Of a stretch of DNA of 64,000 bases, positions 34,854-45,480 are shown in pieces; the stretch's first letter is position 1, and every line of letters begins with the position of its first letter. The stretch is from contig NZ_OY726397.1 of assembly GCF_963378095.1 (NCBI RefSeq), positions 1,178,001 through 1,242,000 on the forward strand. The letters run 5' to 3'. A program made the position numbers and the translations under genes. This DNA is from Mycolicibacterium sp. MU0053. Lineage in GTDB: Bacteria; Actinomycetota; Actinomycetes; Mycobacteriales; Mycobacteriaceae. The notes below the pieces were generated by a model. The model was given only the letters and a program-made list of their open reading frames with translations. It ran no database searches and was not told the DNA's origin.

Positions 34854-36488
34854 TCAGGTGGCGTCCCGATTGCGGTAGAGGTATCCGGCGAGTACTGCCA
34901 GGCCGGCCCCGATTGCGGTGAGTGACAACAGGACAACGACCGAGACGTCGAGGGGAGCGGTGACGCGGCCCACCGGGGACAGGTCGAGGAGCCACTGCGG
35001 CAACCGCAGCAGCGCGCCGAGATACAGTGCCGCGATCACGAAGGTCACTGCGGCCCAACCGATCCAGGTGTGACGCAGGGCCACCGCCAGGGCGGCCAGA
35101 CCGGCCATCGCGACCAGCGCGGGAACGAAGGCCAGTCCGGCCAGCGTCAACCGGACGATGGTGGCCGGCTCGCCGAGGGTGAGTGCGGCCCCCAGGCCGT
35201 TGCCGAGTCCGGCGGCGAACATCAGCACCGTCGATCCCAGTGCCGCCGAGACGACCGCGGTCAGCAGCCACCGCCACCGCGAGACCGCGCCGGCCAGCAC
35301 CGGTTCGGCCAGCCCGTTGCGTTCATCGGAACTGAGCCGCAGGACGGCCGCCACCGTGTAGGCGCCCGCTGCTGCGGCCAGGAACTGGGTCATCGTGGTG
35401 TAGACGCCGTCGGTGCCCTGGGTCGCGAGCATCCGGGTGATCAGCTCGTTGCCCTCGGCCGCCTCAAGCATCGAGTTGGTCAGCGAGCCGAGGCACAACC
35501 CGGCCAGGAACAGCCCGATCGCCCAGCCCACGGTCTGACCGCGCTGCAACCGCAGATGCAGTCCGAGAACCCCGTTGACGCGGCGGGCGTTCGGACGCTC
35601 GCCGGTGGACGCGAAGGTGCCGGCATCGTATTGGCGGCGGTTCTGCAGCACTGCCGCCAGGACGGCGAGCGCGCCGGTCAGCGCCACCGACAGGGCCAGT
35701 GGCCACCACCGCAGGTCCGCGAATGGACGCAGCTGCTGCGCCCAGGCGATGGGGGAGAACCAGGACAGCGCGCTGCCGGAGTTGTCGATGACATCGCCGA
35801 CGCCTCGCACCAGCACCGCAAGGGCCAGCACCGCCAGTGCGGCCCCGGTCGCCGTGCGCGACTGCCGCCACAGCTGTGCGGTTACCGCCGCCAGCGCAGC
35901 GAAGACCATCGCGCACGCGGTGACGCCGACCGCCATCGCGGCACTGTCCACCGGGGCGAAGCCGCTCGCGGCCATCGCCGTCGTCATCACCACGGCGAGG
36001 ACCAGATTCACCCCGGCCGCCAGCAGCAGCGCAGCGGCGGTGCGCGCGTCGCGCCCGACGACCGAGGCCAGTACCAGCTCGGCGGCCCCGGCTTCCTCCT
36101 GGGCGCGGGTGTGCCGGATCACCGTCAGTACCGCCAGGATCGAGGTGGCGACAATCAGGGTCAGCGTCAGCTCGGTCGCCATCATGACGCCCATGTCGGT
36201 CTCGTTGATGCCGAACATGGGCCCGCCCAGCATCATGGCCGCGGGCGTCTTGAGCAGATCGATGCGCGCGATGCGTTGGGCCTCATCGGGGTAGGCCAAC
36301 TCCAACGCTCCGGGCGAGTACACCACCAGCAGGCTCAGGGTCGCGGTCCAGATGGCGAGGCGGGTGCGGTCGCGGCGCAGCGCGAGCCACAGCAGGCTCC
36401 GGGTGCCGGTGAGCCTGGCACCGACCGCGGGGGCCTGACGGCGCACCCCGGTGCGAACCCGGTCCGGATCCGCCGCGGTGGCGGTCAT
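34854..36488 (-). CDS. ABC exporter permease (Rv1217c-like)
   Basis: A 544-residue membrane protein with about twelve hydrophobic segments, starting with a short basic arm and LLWLALRRDRTRLAIWTATL. Repeated halves suggest a duplicated six-helix permease of the ABC-2 type. It partners the ATPase at 36485-37390, whose stop overlaps its start (ATGA). In M. tuberculosis Rv1217c-Rv1218c form a multidrug exporter controlled by the TetR protein Rv1219c; the same gene order is seen here. The substrate in this organism is unknown. Confidence 0.88.
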   Translation of the reverse strand: MTATAADPDRVRTGVRRQAPAVGARLTGTRSLLWLALRRDRTRLAIWTATLSLLVVYSPGALELAYPDEAQRIARIDLLKTPAAMMLGGPMFGINETDMGVMMATELTLTLIVATSILAVLTVIRHTRAQEEAGAAELVLASVVGRDARTAAALLLAAGVNLVLAVVMTTAMAASGFAPVDSAAMAVGVTACAMVFAALAAVTAQLWRQSRTATGAALAVLALAVLVRGVGDVIDNSGSALSWFSPIAWAQQLRPFADLRWWPLALSVALTGALAVLAAVLQNRRQYDAGTFASTGERPNARRVNGVLGLHLRLQRGQTVGWAIGLFLAGLCLGSLTNSMLEAAEGNELITRMLATQGTDGVYTTMTQFLAAAAGAYTVAAVLRLSSDERNGLAEPVLAGAVSRWRWLLTAVVSAALGSTVLMFAAGLGNGLGAALTLGEPATIVRLTLAGLAFVPALVAMAGLAALAVALRHTWIGWAAVTFVIAALYLGALLRLPQWLLDLSPVGRVTAPLDVSVVVLLSLTAIGAGLAVLAGYLYRNRDAT

Positions 36489-37390
36489 CGGCCGGTCCCC
36501 TGGTATTCGCGCAGGAACAGATCCTCGAGCGAGGCCGGTGTCACCGTCAGGTCCGTGATGCCCAGGCCGACAAGCTGTTCCATGGCGTGATCGAGGTCTG
36601 CGCGGTCCACGCTGAATCGGAGCACGCCATCGGTGACGGTGAGCTCGTGGATACCCGAGGACTGTCGCAATGCGGCGGCATCACCGCGGGTTCGGGCGGT
36701 CACCGTGGTACGCATCAGGTGGCGCAGTTCGGCGAGTGTCCCCGACCGCACGGCTCGGCCGGACCGGATGATCGTGACGGTGTCACAGAGCTTTTCGACC
36801 TCGGCCAGAATGTGGCTGGAAAGCAGCACCGCCGCGCCGTCGTCGGCAACTTCTCGGACGCAGCGCTGGAAGGCCTTTTCCATCAGTGGGTCCAGGCCGG
36901 AAGTCGGCTCGTCCAGGATGTACAGGTCGGCCGGCACGCTGAACGCCGCCACGATGGCCACCTTCTGGCGATTGCCCTTCGAATACGCGCGGGCCTTCTT
37001 GTGCGGGTCGAGTTCGAATCGGTCGATCAACTCGTCCCGACGGCGGGTGCCACTGTCGGAGTCCCCGCGCAGGCCGATGAGAAAGTCGATGGCCTGCATA
37101 CCGGTCAGGTTGGGCCACAACGTCACATCGCCGGGCACGTAGGCGAGCCGCCGATGCAGGTCGACGGCGTCGCGCCACGGGTCGCCGCCGAGCACCCGCA
37201 CGGTCCCGGCGTCACTGCGCAGCAGGCCCAGGAGCACCCGGATGGTGGTGGACTTTCCCGCTCCGTTCGGGCCGAGAAAGCCGGCGATCTCGCCCGGGGC
37301 GACCGACATGTCGAGTCCGTCGATCGCCCTGGTCTTCCCGAAACTCTTCGACAGGCCTTCGATTTCGATGGTGCGCGCTGAGTTTGTCAT
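36485..37390 (-). CDS. ABC exporter ATP-binding subunit (Rv1218c-like)
   Basis: A 301-residue ATPase: Walker A GFLGPNGAGKSTTIRVLLGL (residues ~37-56), a degenerate signature around AYSKGNRQKVAIV, Walker B ADLYILDEPTSGLDP and the H-loop LLSSHILAEVE. The C-terminal extension is typical of drug-export ATPases. The ATG at 37390 follows the TetR stop by overlap (ATGA at 37387-37390), and its own stop overlaps the permease start, so three genes form one translationally coupled operon under TetR control. The signature reads YSKGNRQK instead of the usual LSGGQ. Confidence 0.92.
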   Translation of the reverse strand: MTNSARTIEIEGLSKSFGKTRAIDGLDMSVAPGEIAGFLGPNGAGKSTTIRVLLGLLRSDAGTVRVLGGDPWRDAVDLHRRLAYVPGDVTLWPNLTGMQAIDFLIGLRGDSDSGTRRRDELIDRFELDPHKKARAYSKGNRQKVAIVAAFSVPADLYILDEPTSGLDPLMEKAFQRCVREVADDGAAVLLSSHILAEVEKLCDTVTIIRSGRAVRSGTLAELRHLMRTTVTARTRGDAAALRQSSGIHELTVTDGVLRFSVDRADLDHAMEQLVGLGITDLTVTPASLEDLFLREYQGTGR

Positions 37391-38055
37391 GGAATATCCG
37401 ATCCATCGTGGTTGGCGGCGGCCACCGGTTCGGCTGCCCGTTGGTGGGCGACGAAGGCGTCGTACATCGTTGCGTCGGCCAGCACGCCTTGGGTGTAGAC
37501 CTCGAGCGCGGGCACGACCATGTCGCGCGTGTAGTCGCGCAGGACCGCCCGCAGATCGTGTGGGGTGTCGTGCATCTGCAGATACAGCAGAAATCCGCCC
37601 CCGCCGGCGATCGCCAGATACTGTGCGCGGGCCCGCGGGTCGCGGCTGCCCTTGATGGTGCCGGCCCGCACCCCCTCCGCCAGATACTGCTCCGCGTTGT
37701 CGATCATCCTGCGCCACAGCGTCTTTGCCAGTTCGCCGCCGCCCTGCAGGGTGCGCGCCAGATACGCCATGTGCGGTGCAAAGGATTCGACTTCGTCCAG
37801 TGCGGTGAACCATTGGGCGGGATCGGTGGATTGCACCGATTCGGTCTTGGCATCGGCGATGGCCGCGGCGACGTAGTCGTCACACGCCTTGCGCAGGCCG
37901 TCCTTGGAACCGAAGTGATGGATCACCAGGCCGGGGCTGACGCCGGCGGCGGTCGCGATGGTCCGCACGCTCACCCCGAACCCGTGCTGGCCGAACTGAT
38001 CGATGGCCGCGTCGCGGATCCGTGCGGTCGTGGTCAAATCCTCGGTTGAACGCAC
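37387..38055 (-). CDS. TetR-family repressor of the ABC exporter (Rv1219c-like)
   Basis: A 222-residue TetR protein. The helix-turn-helix is in FGQHGFGVSVRTIATAAGVS followed by GLVIHHFGSKDGLR, and the remainder is the ligand-binding helical domain. It starts with GTG at 38055. It heads the operon with the ABC ATPase and permease, and Rv1219c is known to repress the equivalent exporter. A perfect AACGCGCGTT palindrome lies 14 bp upstream of its start and is the best operator candidate. Confidence 0.9.
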   Translation of the reverse strand: MRSTEDLTTTARIRDAAIDQFGQHGFGVSVRTIATAAGVSPGLVIHHFGSKDGLRKACDDYVAAAIADAKTESVQSTDPAQWFTALDEVESFAPHMAYLARTLQGGGELAKTLWRRMIDNAEQYLAEGVRAGTIKGSRDPRARAQYLAIAGGGGFLLYLQMHDTPHDLRAVLRDYTRDMVVPALEVYTQGVLADATMYDAFVAHQRAAEPVAAANHDGSDIP

Positions 38056-38068
38056 ATTTAATAGCCTA

Positions 38069-38105
38069 AACGCGCGTTCAGTCTGGCGTCAACTCTGGCG
38101 TCAAC
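38069..38105. promoter_or_regulatory. TetR operator candidate plus 12-bp tandem duplication
   Basis: AACGCGCGTT (38069-38078) is a perfect 10-bp palindrome, extending imperfectly to TAAACGCGCGTTCA. Directly beside it, TCTGGCGTCAAC occurs twice head to tail (38082-38093, 38094-38105). This lies between the tetR start and the end of the O-methyltransferase gene. The palindrome suits a TetR dimer; the duplication could move the promoter or form a second site. Confidence 0.5.
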
Positions 38106-38133
38106 AGCGTGCGGCGAGAACTTCGCCGGGAAT

Positions 38134-38799
38134 TCAGTCGCGGGCCGCGGCCAGGATGCCGTCGCCCAGCGGGATCAACACCGGCGTCAACCGCTCGTCC
38201 TCGGCGATCAACCGGGCGGCCTCCCGCACGGCCGTGACCTCCGCATCGTTGGCAGCCGGATCGCCGGCCCGGCCGCCCAGCGCCGCGCGGTGCACCACGA
38301 TCACGCCGCCGGACCGCAGCAGCCGGACCCCCTCGACCACGAACTCGGGCTGATCACGCGGATCGGCGTCGATGAACACCAGGTCATAGGACTCGTCGGC
38401 CAGCCGGGTCAACACGTCCTGGGCCCGGCCGCCGATCAGCCGGGTTCGCGACGGGCCGATCCCGCCGTCGGCGAACGCCTGCTTGGCCAGGCGCTGATGC
38501 TCCGGTTCCACGTCGATGGTGGTCAGCACGCCCGCCTCGCGCATACCGGCCAACAGCCACAGGCCGCTGACCCCGACGCCGGTGCCTACCTCGACCACGG
38601 CTTTACCGCCGGACAGACGCGCCAACAGACTCAGCAGCGCCCCAACTGCCGGGGTGACCGCGCCGCTGCCGGTGTCCTCCGAGCGCTCGCGCGTGGCGGC
38701 CAGCACGGCATCCTCGGATATCGAGCCCTCGGCGTGGGCCAGCATCGCCTCGGCGCGACTGGGCGCCGTCGCGCCGCTCGATTCGTCTTCAGAGGCCAT
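38134..38799 (-). CDS. SAM-dependent O-methyltransferase (family 3, Rv1220c-like)
   Basis: A 221-residue class I methyltransferase. The SAM-binding GxG is [20 protein letters not shown], the acidic strand end is [10 protein letters not shown], and the metal-binding region is [17 protein letters not shown], matching catechol-type O-methyltransferases. The substrate is unknown. It lies divergently from sigE across 219 bp and is one of the few genes whose position next to sigE is kept in mycobacteria. Confidence 0.9.
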   Translation of the reverse strand: MASEDESSGATAPSRAEAMLAHAEGSISEDAVLAATRERSEDTGSGAVTPAVGALLSLLARLSGGKAVVEVGTGVGVSGLWLLAGMREAGVLTTIDVEPEHQRLAKQAFADGGIGPSRTRLIGGRAQDVLTRLADESYDLVFIDADPRDQPEFVVEGVRLLRSGGVIVVHRAALGGRAGDPAANDAEVTAVREAARLIAEDERLTPVLIPLGDGILAAARD

Positions 38800-38959
38800 T
38801 CTCGCAGCGTAGAGCGAATTCGCCGAGGTGGGGAACAGGCGCGCCCGGTTGCGGCGCTGCCGGCGGCGATTTCCGGGGCCGCGACACGCCCGGGTCGCCG
38901 CACGGGTTTTGCCGAGGTCGACGACGTTTTCGCAGCACCGCGACGGTGTGACAGCATTC

Positions 38960-38975
38960 TCAGTGAAAGTTCAGT
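38960..38975 (+). promoter_or_regulatory. TCAGT direct repeat upstream of sigE
   Basis: TCAGT occurs at 38960-38964 and again at 38971-38975, 11 bp apart (one helical turn), about 45-60 bp upstream of the sigE ATG. Direct repeats with this spacing are usual for response regulators, and MprA is known to act at sigE in M. tuberculosis. Assignment to MprA is only a suggestion. Confidence 0.3.
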
Positions 38976-39018
38976 TTGCTCACACCCCCGCCACACGCCG
39001 ATAGACGACGGTAAGCGC

Positions 39019-39774
39019 ATGGAACGCGGCGCACGTTTGGGCGGGATTGAACTCGGGAATATCCCCCCGCACCTCGATGTTGCCGAGGGGGACGCCTTGC
39101 GGGCCACGGTCCGCAGCCACGACGAGGAGGATCCGACGACCGCCCCATTGATGGCCCCGACCACCATGGCCCACTTCGAGCAGGACACTGCGCAGTGGGT
39201 GGAAACCAGCGAGGAACCGCAGGGCACGGCGGTGTTCGACGCCACCGGTGACCTGGCCACGATGCCGTCCTGGGATGAGTTGGTGCGCCAACACGCCGAC
39301 CGGGTCTACCGGCTGGCCTACCGCCTCTCCGGCAATCAGCACGATGCCGAGGATCTCACCCAGGACACCTTCATCAGGGTGTTCCGCTCGGTGCAGAACT
39401 ACCAGCCCGGAACCTTCGAGGGCTGGCTACACCGCATCACCACCAACCTCTTCCTGGACATGGTGCGACGCCGTGCCCGGATTCGGATGGAGGCATTGCC
39501 GGAGGACTACGACCGGGTGCCCGCCGACGACCCGAACCCCGAGCAGATCTACCACGACGCCCGCTTGAACCCCGACCTGCAGGCCGCGCTGGACTCGTTG
39601 CCGCCAGAGTTCCGCGCCGCGGTGGTGCTGTGCGACATCGAGGGGCTGTCCTACGAAGAGATCGGTGCGACGCTCGACGTCAAGCTCGGCACCGTGCGCA
39701 GCCGCATCCATCGTGGCCGGCACGCGATCCGCGCCTACCTGGCCGCCAATCAGCCGGCCGCCGACCCGGTCTGA
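39019..39774 (+). CDS. sigE: ECF sigma factor SigE
   Basis: A 251-residue sigma factor from ATG 39019. Region 2 is [20 protein letters not shown] with [20 protein letters not shown]; region 4 is [20 protein letters not shown] and [14 protein letters not shown]. It drives envelope-stress genes when released from RseA, encoded next. The N-terminal extension before region 2 (about 78 residues) is poorly conserved; M. tuberculosis SigE is known to be made from several starts, so a shorter form, for example from the [12 protein letters not shown] region near 39150-39170, is possible. It is the Rv1221 equivalent. Confidence 0.93.
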   Translation: MERGARLGGIELGNIPPHLDVAEGDALRATVRSHDEEDPTTAPLMAPTTMAHFEQDTAQWVETSEEPQGTAVFDATGDLATMPSWDELVRQHADRVYRLAYRLSGNQHDAEDLTQDTFIRVFRSVQNYQPGTFEGWLHRITTNLFLDMVRRRARIRMEALPEDYDRVPADDPNPEQIYHDARLNPDLQAALDSLPPEFRAAVVLCDIEGLSYEEIGATLDVKLGTVRSRIHRGRHAIRAYLAANQPAADPV

Positions 39775-39898
39775 CGCGAGAAATTCGGTCATGGCCGTGA
39801 ACTATCGCTATCAACGTGCGCGCGTGGCGCGCTACATTCGAGGTGGATCTGTTCGGCGGCGAGTACGCCACCGAGTCGGTGGGAGAGGAGTGCAGGTG

Positions 39899-40306
39899 AT
39901 GGTCGAGCGTGGACACCTGTTCCGCCGCGCCTTCTCATGGCTGCCCGCCCAGTTCGCCTCGCAGAGCGATACGCCCGTCGGGGCGCCGCGGCAGTTTGGC
40001 TCCACCGAACACCTGTCCACCGAGGCCATCGCCGCCTACGTCGACGGCGAGTTGCGGATGAACGCCCACCTGCGCGCCGCGCATCACCTGTCGTTGTGCG
40101 CTCAGTGCGCCGCCGAGATCGAGGCGCAGCAGCAGACCCGCGCGGCCCTGCGTGAGTCGTCGTGTCCCATCAGCATGCCGAGTTCACTGTTTTCGGCGCT
40201 GTCGCAGATCCCCCACGCGCCGCTGACACCGCCCGATGACGCCGCGGGCCCACTGAGCGAGCAGTTAGCGGATGACCGCGCCCGCGGCCGGCGTCGTCGC
40301 CGGTAG
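39899..40306 (+). CDS. rseA: Anti-sigma factor RseA (zinc-binding)
   Basis: A 135-residue protein with the ZAS motif HHLSLCAQC (His-x3-Cys-x2-Cys) in a helical N-terminal domain opening HLFRRAFSWLPAQFASQ. It binds SigE in the cytoplasm and releases it on surface or redox stress. GAGGAG lies 7 bp upstream of the ATG at 39899; a GTG just before it (39896) is possible. The C-terminal tail is arginine-rich and variable. The 124-bp gap after sigE contains no clear gene. It is the Rv1222 equivalent. Confidence 0.9.
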   Translation: MVERGHLFRRAFSWLPAQFASQSDTPVGAPRQFGSTEHLSTEAIAAYVDGELRMNAHLRAAHHLSLCAQCAAEIEAQQQTRAALRESSCPISMPSSLFSALSQIPHAPLTPPDDAAGPLSEQLADDRARGRRRRR

Positions 40307-40370
40307 GGTGGACCACGCCGGACCCACTGCACGGCCGGGCCTCGGAGGAGACGAGTCCCGTGCTGCGTGA

Positions 40371-41890
<1,520 letters not shown>

Positions 41891-41891
<1 letters not shown>

Positions 41892-42277
41892 TGTTCGCGA
41901 ACGTCGGCTGGGCCGAGATGCTGATGTTGGTGGTCATCGGCCTGGTGGTGCTCGGACCGGAGCGGCTGCCCGGCGCCATCCGGTGGACCGGCAACGCGCT
42001 GCGGCAGGCCCGCGACTACGTCAGCGGGGCCACGACGTCGCTGCGGGAGGACTTCGGCCCCGAATTCGAGGACCTCAGGCAGCCGCTGAGCGAACTCAAC
42101 AAACTGCGTGGGATGACGCCGCGCGCCGCGATCACCAAACACCTTCTCGACGGCGATGATTCGATCTTCACCGGCAAATACGACACGTCCGCGCCGCCGC
42201 CGACACCACCGCCGCCGGCACCCGATGGCGAACCCGCGCCGGAGCGCCCGACCAAGTTCGACCCGGACGCCACCTGA
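41891..42277 (+). CDS. tatB: Sec-independent translocase subunit TatB
   Basis: A 128-residue protein: [20 protein letters not shown] is the short N-terminal membrane helix, [11 protein letters not shown] the hinge, and an amphipathic helix follows with [20 protein letters not shown]. The C-terminal tail is rich in proline ([12 protein letters not shown]). TatB acts with TatA and TatC in twin-arginine export; it overlaps the htrA stop by one base (TGATG), as in Rv1223-Rv1224. The HtrA-TatB link is conserved in mycobacteria. Confidence 0.92.
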
Positions 42278-42301
42278 GCGCGTCGGTCCGGCAGGGCCGA
42301 C

Positions 42302-43441
42302 TCAGCGCCGGGTGGTGTCCAGCCCCAGCGACATCCCGGCCAGTCCACGCTTGCGGGTGGACAGCGCGTCGGCGATCGACTGCAGTTCCTTGCCGGCCGC
42401 CGAATCCGGTGCGGACAGCACCAGCGGAACCCCGGTGTCCCCGGCCGTGACCAGTGCCGGGTCGAGCGGCACCTGACCCAGGAGCGGCACGTCGGCACCG
42501 ACCGACCGCGACAGGCTCTCGGCCACCTGCCGGCCGCCGCCTTCGCCGAAGATCGCCATCGTGGTGCCGTCCGGCAATACCAGCCCGGACATGTTCTCCA
42601 CCACCCCGACGATGCGTTGACGGGTCTGCAGCGCGATCGCGCCCGCGCGCTCGGCGACCTCGGCGGCCGCCAGCTGCGGCGTGGTCACCACCAGGATCTC
42701 GGCGGTGGGGATCAGTTGCGCCACCGAGATCGCGATGTCACCGGTGCCGGGCGGCAGGTCCAGCAGCAGCACGTCCAGGTCGCCCCAGTAGACGTCGGCC
42801 AGGAACTGCTGCAACGCGCGGTGCAGCATCGGTCCGCGCCACACCACGGGCGTGTTGCCCTGGGTGAACTGGGCGATGGAGATCACCTTCACGTCGTGCG
42901 CCACCGGCGGCACGATCATCGAGTCGACCTGCACGGGCCGGTCGTCGGTGCCCATCATCCGTGGCACCGAATGGCCGTAGATGTCGGCGTCGACGAGCCC
43001 GACGGACATGCCGCGGGCCGCCATCGCGGTCGCGAGGTTGACGGTCACGCTGGACTTGCCGACCCCGCCCTTGCCGGAGGCCACCGCGTACACCCGCGTC
43101 AACGAACCGGGCTGGGCGAAGGGGATGACCGGCTCCGCGGCGTCACCGCGCAGTTGCTTGCGCAGTTCGGTGCGCTGCTCGTCGTTCATCACATCAAGGG
43201 TGACCCGGACCGCGCCGGTGCCCGGAACGTCGGCGGCGGCCCGAGTGACCTGCTCGCTGATCTCGGTCTTCTTCGGACAGGCCGCCGTGGTCAGGTAGAT
43301 CTCGACGTGCACGGCTGCATCGGGGCCGACCTCGATGTTTTTCACCATGCCGAGTTCGGTGATCGGCCGACGCAACTCGGGATCGATCACTTTGGCCAGC
43401 GCGGTGCGAACCGCGGCTACGAGGTCAGGGCTTTGAGTCAT
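42302..43441 (-). CDS. mrp: Mrp/ApbC-type Fe-S cluster carrier ATPase
   Basis: A 379-residue protein. It has an N-terminal MIP18/DUF59 domain (ALAKVIDPELRRPITELGMV) followed by a P-loop NTPase with YAVASGKGGVGKSSVTVNLA near residue 120 and DVLLLDLPPGTGD. It scaffolds or transfers Fe-S clusters in the cytoplasm. The C-terminal part seems to lack the classical CxxC cluster ligands of some Mrp proteins. The ATG at 43441 agrees with the family; a nearby upstream TTG would add only LTL. It converges on tatB with a 24-bp gap. It is the Rv1229c equivalent. Confidence 0.92.
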   Translation of the reverse strand: MTQSPDLVAAVRTALAKVIDPELRRPITELGMVKNIEVGPDAAVHVEIYLTTAACPKKTEISEQVTRAAADVPGTGAVRVTLDVMNDEQRTELRKQLRGDAAEPVIPFAQPGSLTRVYAVASGKGGVGKSSVTVNLATAMAARGMSVGLVDADIYGHSVPRMMGTDDRPVQVDSMIVPPVAHDVKVISIAQFTQGNTPVVWRGPMLHRALQQFLADVYWGDLDVLLLDLPPGTGDIAISVAQLIPTAEILVVTTPQLAAAEVAERAGAIALQTRQRIVGVVENMSGLVLPDGTTMAIFGEGGGRQVAESLSRSVGADVPLLGQVPLDPALVTAGDTGVPLVLSAPDSAAGKELQSIADALSTRKRGLAGMSLGLDTTRR

Positions 43442-43514
43442 CAGCGTCAAGTCTAGGCCGCGCGCATTGCGCCCTTGGCACCGATGGCCGGTAGCAGCGG
43501 CCGGCGGCAGCGAT

Positions 43515-44825
43515 CTAGGCCGCAGGACCGGGTGCCGGTCCCAGCGGCAACGCCGGAGCCGGCGGCGGTGCGGGCGCCATCCAGGGCGGCGTGAACGGTG
43601 CCGGTGCAGGCGGGACGGCCGGCGCGGGAGCGGGCGGCAGACCCGGCGCCGCGGGCGGCGGGGGCCCCATCCACGGCGGCGTGAACGGTGCCGGCGGTGC
43701 GGCCGGCGGGGTGGACGGGCGCTTCTCACTGATGCAGAACACCACGCACGGCGAGGCCGGTGCTGTGCCCGGCAGTGCCTCGGGTCCGGGCGGCACCGGC
43801 AACTGGTTGGCGACGTCGGTCTGGGCCAGCATCGGGTTGCGCGCCATCGGATCCGTGGACGGCAGGCCCAAGGCGGTGCCCGGCAGGTCCGGACCCAGCC
43901 CCTTGTAGGCGTTGATGTGCGACGACACGTTGATCGCGGGGACGGGGCCGTTGATGGGCGGCAGGTCCACCGGCGCGACGCCGGTGGCATAGGCGGCCGC
44001 CCAGCCCAACACGTTGCGGGCATAGGCCATTGAGTTGTTGTAGCGCAGGATCGAGGTCAGCACCTGATCCTGGTCGCGCAGGTTCAGGTTGCCGCTGCAC
44101 AGATAGCGGGCCGCGGCCAGCGTGGCGTCGTAGATGTTCTGCGGGTCGGCCTCACCGTCACCGTCGCCGTCGGAGGCGTACCGCGACCAGGTGCCCGGCA
44201 GGAACTGCATCGGGCCCATCGCGCGGGCGTAGGTGACGCGGCCGGCCTGCACGCTCTGCACGATGACCTCATTGCCCGGCAGGGTGCCGTCCAGGGTCGG
44301 GCCGTAGATCGGCTTCACGGGGTTGCCGCGGGTGTCGGTGGCTCCGCCGTTGGCGTGCCCGGACTCGATGCGGCCGATCCCGGCCAGCAGGTTCCAGCTG
44401 ACCCCGCAGTCCGGGTAGGCCCGGGTCATCATCGACTCGGCGTTGCGGTAGGCGCTCAGCGCGATTGAGGGGATGCGCAATGCGCCCGGGGCGGTCACCA
44501 CGGCCGACGGCGGTGGCGCCGCGGTGCTGGCGGAGGCGACGTTGAAGCTGGTCGCGGGCCTGGCGACGGCCACCACGGTCGGTCCGGAGGTGTCCAGCGG
44601 GGTGGGGGCCACGGCCACCATGGGCAGCACGTCGGTGTTCTGCACCGCCGCGGGTGCCGGTGCCGGTACGGGCCCGGCGGCGCCGACGGCCGCGGCCAGC
44701 ACCAGCGGTGCGATGACGACGACGCCGACCGCCGGCGAGCGCACCGCCCGCGACGTCAGGTCACGCGCAGAACTCAGCGCCGCCGACAGGGCCGGGTGTG
44801 CACCCAAGCCGCCCCTTATGCGCAC
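43515..44825 (-). CDS. Secreted/membrane lytic murein transglycosylase (Rv1230c-like)
   Basis: A 436-residue protein from GTG 44825, which has GAGGA about 8 bp upstream. An N-terminal membrane helix (VVVIAPLVLAAAVGAAGPV) acts as an uncleaved or cleavable signal, followed by an alanine/proline-rich linker. The lytic transglycosylase domain has the catalytic Glu in LLAGIGRIESGHA, with ARAMGPMQFLPGTWSRYASD and PQNIYDATLAAARYL. The last ~90 residues are proline-rich repeats such as PFTPPWMGPPPP and PFTPPWMAPAPP, probably a cell-wall-spanning tail. It cleaves peptidoglycan glycan strands. Confidence 0.9.
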   Translation of the reverse strand: MRIRGGLGAHPALSAALSSARDLTSRAVRSPAVGVVVIAPLVLAAAVGAAGPVPAPAPAAVQNTDVLPMVAVAPTPLDTSGPTVVAVARPATSFNVASASTAAPPPSAVVTAPGALRIPSIALSAYRNAESMMTRAYPDCGVSWNLLAGIGRIESGHANGGATDTRGNPVKPIYGPTLDGTLPGNEVIVQSVQAGRVTYARAMGPMQFLPGTWSRYASDGDGDGEADPQNIYDATLAAARYLCSGNLNLRDQDQVLTSILRYNNSMAYARNVLGWAAAYATGVAPVDLPPINGPVPAINVSSHINAYKGLGPDLPGTALGLPSTDPMARNPMLAQTDVANQLPVPPGPEALPGTAPASPCVVFCISEKRPSTPPAAPPAPFTPPWMGPPPPAAPGLPPAPAPAVPPAPAPFTPPWMAPAPPPAPALPLGPAPGPAA

Positions 44826-44928
44826 TCGACCGTCCTCTGTGGCTTCCGTAGGCTGTCGTACCCGTCCGGGTTTGGACTTGTGAATCAAGTCACCATACCT
44901 AGTCGAATCTGCTCTGTGGCAACAATGG

Positions 44929-45480
44929 TCACGCTTGTCCGTCCCGTTGCTTCCGGGGACCGTGCGGTTCGGACGCGTCGCCCTTGCGGGCCCGGGTTTT
45001 CTCGGGCTTCTCACCCGGTTCGGGTTGCAGCGCCTCCAGCAGTTCGCGCAGCTCGTCGAGCTCTTTGCGGAGGTAGTCGCGGGTGACGCCCTCGCCGACC
45101 GCCAACCGCAGCGCCGCCAGCTCGCGGGCCAGGTATTCGGTGTCGGCCTTGGTCTGCTGCGCGCGGCGGCGATCTTCCTCCAGCGACACCCGGTCGCGGT
45201 TCTCCTGCCGGTTCTGCGCGAGCAGGATCAAGGGGGCCGCGTAGGCGGCCTGGGTCGAAAACGCCAGGTTGAGCAGGATGAACGGGTAGGGATCCCACTG
45301 CCAGGCGAACGCCCCGAGGTTCAGCGCAATCCAGACGATCACCAGCATCGTCTGCCACATCAGATAACGGCCGGTGCCCAGATACCGGGCGATCGACTCG
45401 CTGAACTTGCCGACCGCCTCGGCGTCGACGTTGAACCGGGGGCGCCGCGAAACCCGCGGGGTGTCGAGCCGGTTGCTCAC
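44929..45480 (-). CDS. DUF1003 membrane protein (Rv1231c-like)
   Basis: A 183-residue protein with two membrane helices (TMLVIVWIALNLGAFAW and FILLNLAFSTQAAYAAPLIL) flanking the DUF1003 core, then a coiled-coil-prone charged tail (EDRRRAQQTKADTEYLAREL, LRKELDELRELLEAL). The function is unknown. The GTG at 45480 overlaps the stop of the upstream MgtE-N/CBS gene (GTGA), so they are co-translated; that link is conserved in mycobacteria and suggests a shared ion or envelope role. Confidence 0.9.
   Translation of the reverse strand: MSNRLDTPRVSRRPRFNVDAEAVGKFSESIARYLGTGRYLMWQTMLVIVWIALNLGAFAWQWDPYPFILLNLAFSTQAAYAAPLILLAQNRQENRDRVSLEEDRRRAQQTKADTEYLARELAALRLAVGEGVTRDYLRKELDELRELLEALQPEPGEKPEKTRARKGDASEPHGPRKQRDGQA

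Noticed and set aside
34150..35277. 375-residue frame across the second ICMT-like gene and the permease end
   Set aside because: Out of frame with both homologous proteins; low-complexity Arg/Gly sequence.
38829..38860. GGAAC-type autoregulatory ECF promoter before sigE
   Set aside because: The only GTT after GGAAC is about 11 bp away, too close for an ECF -35/-10 pair.
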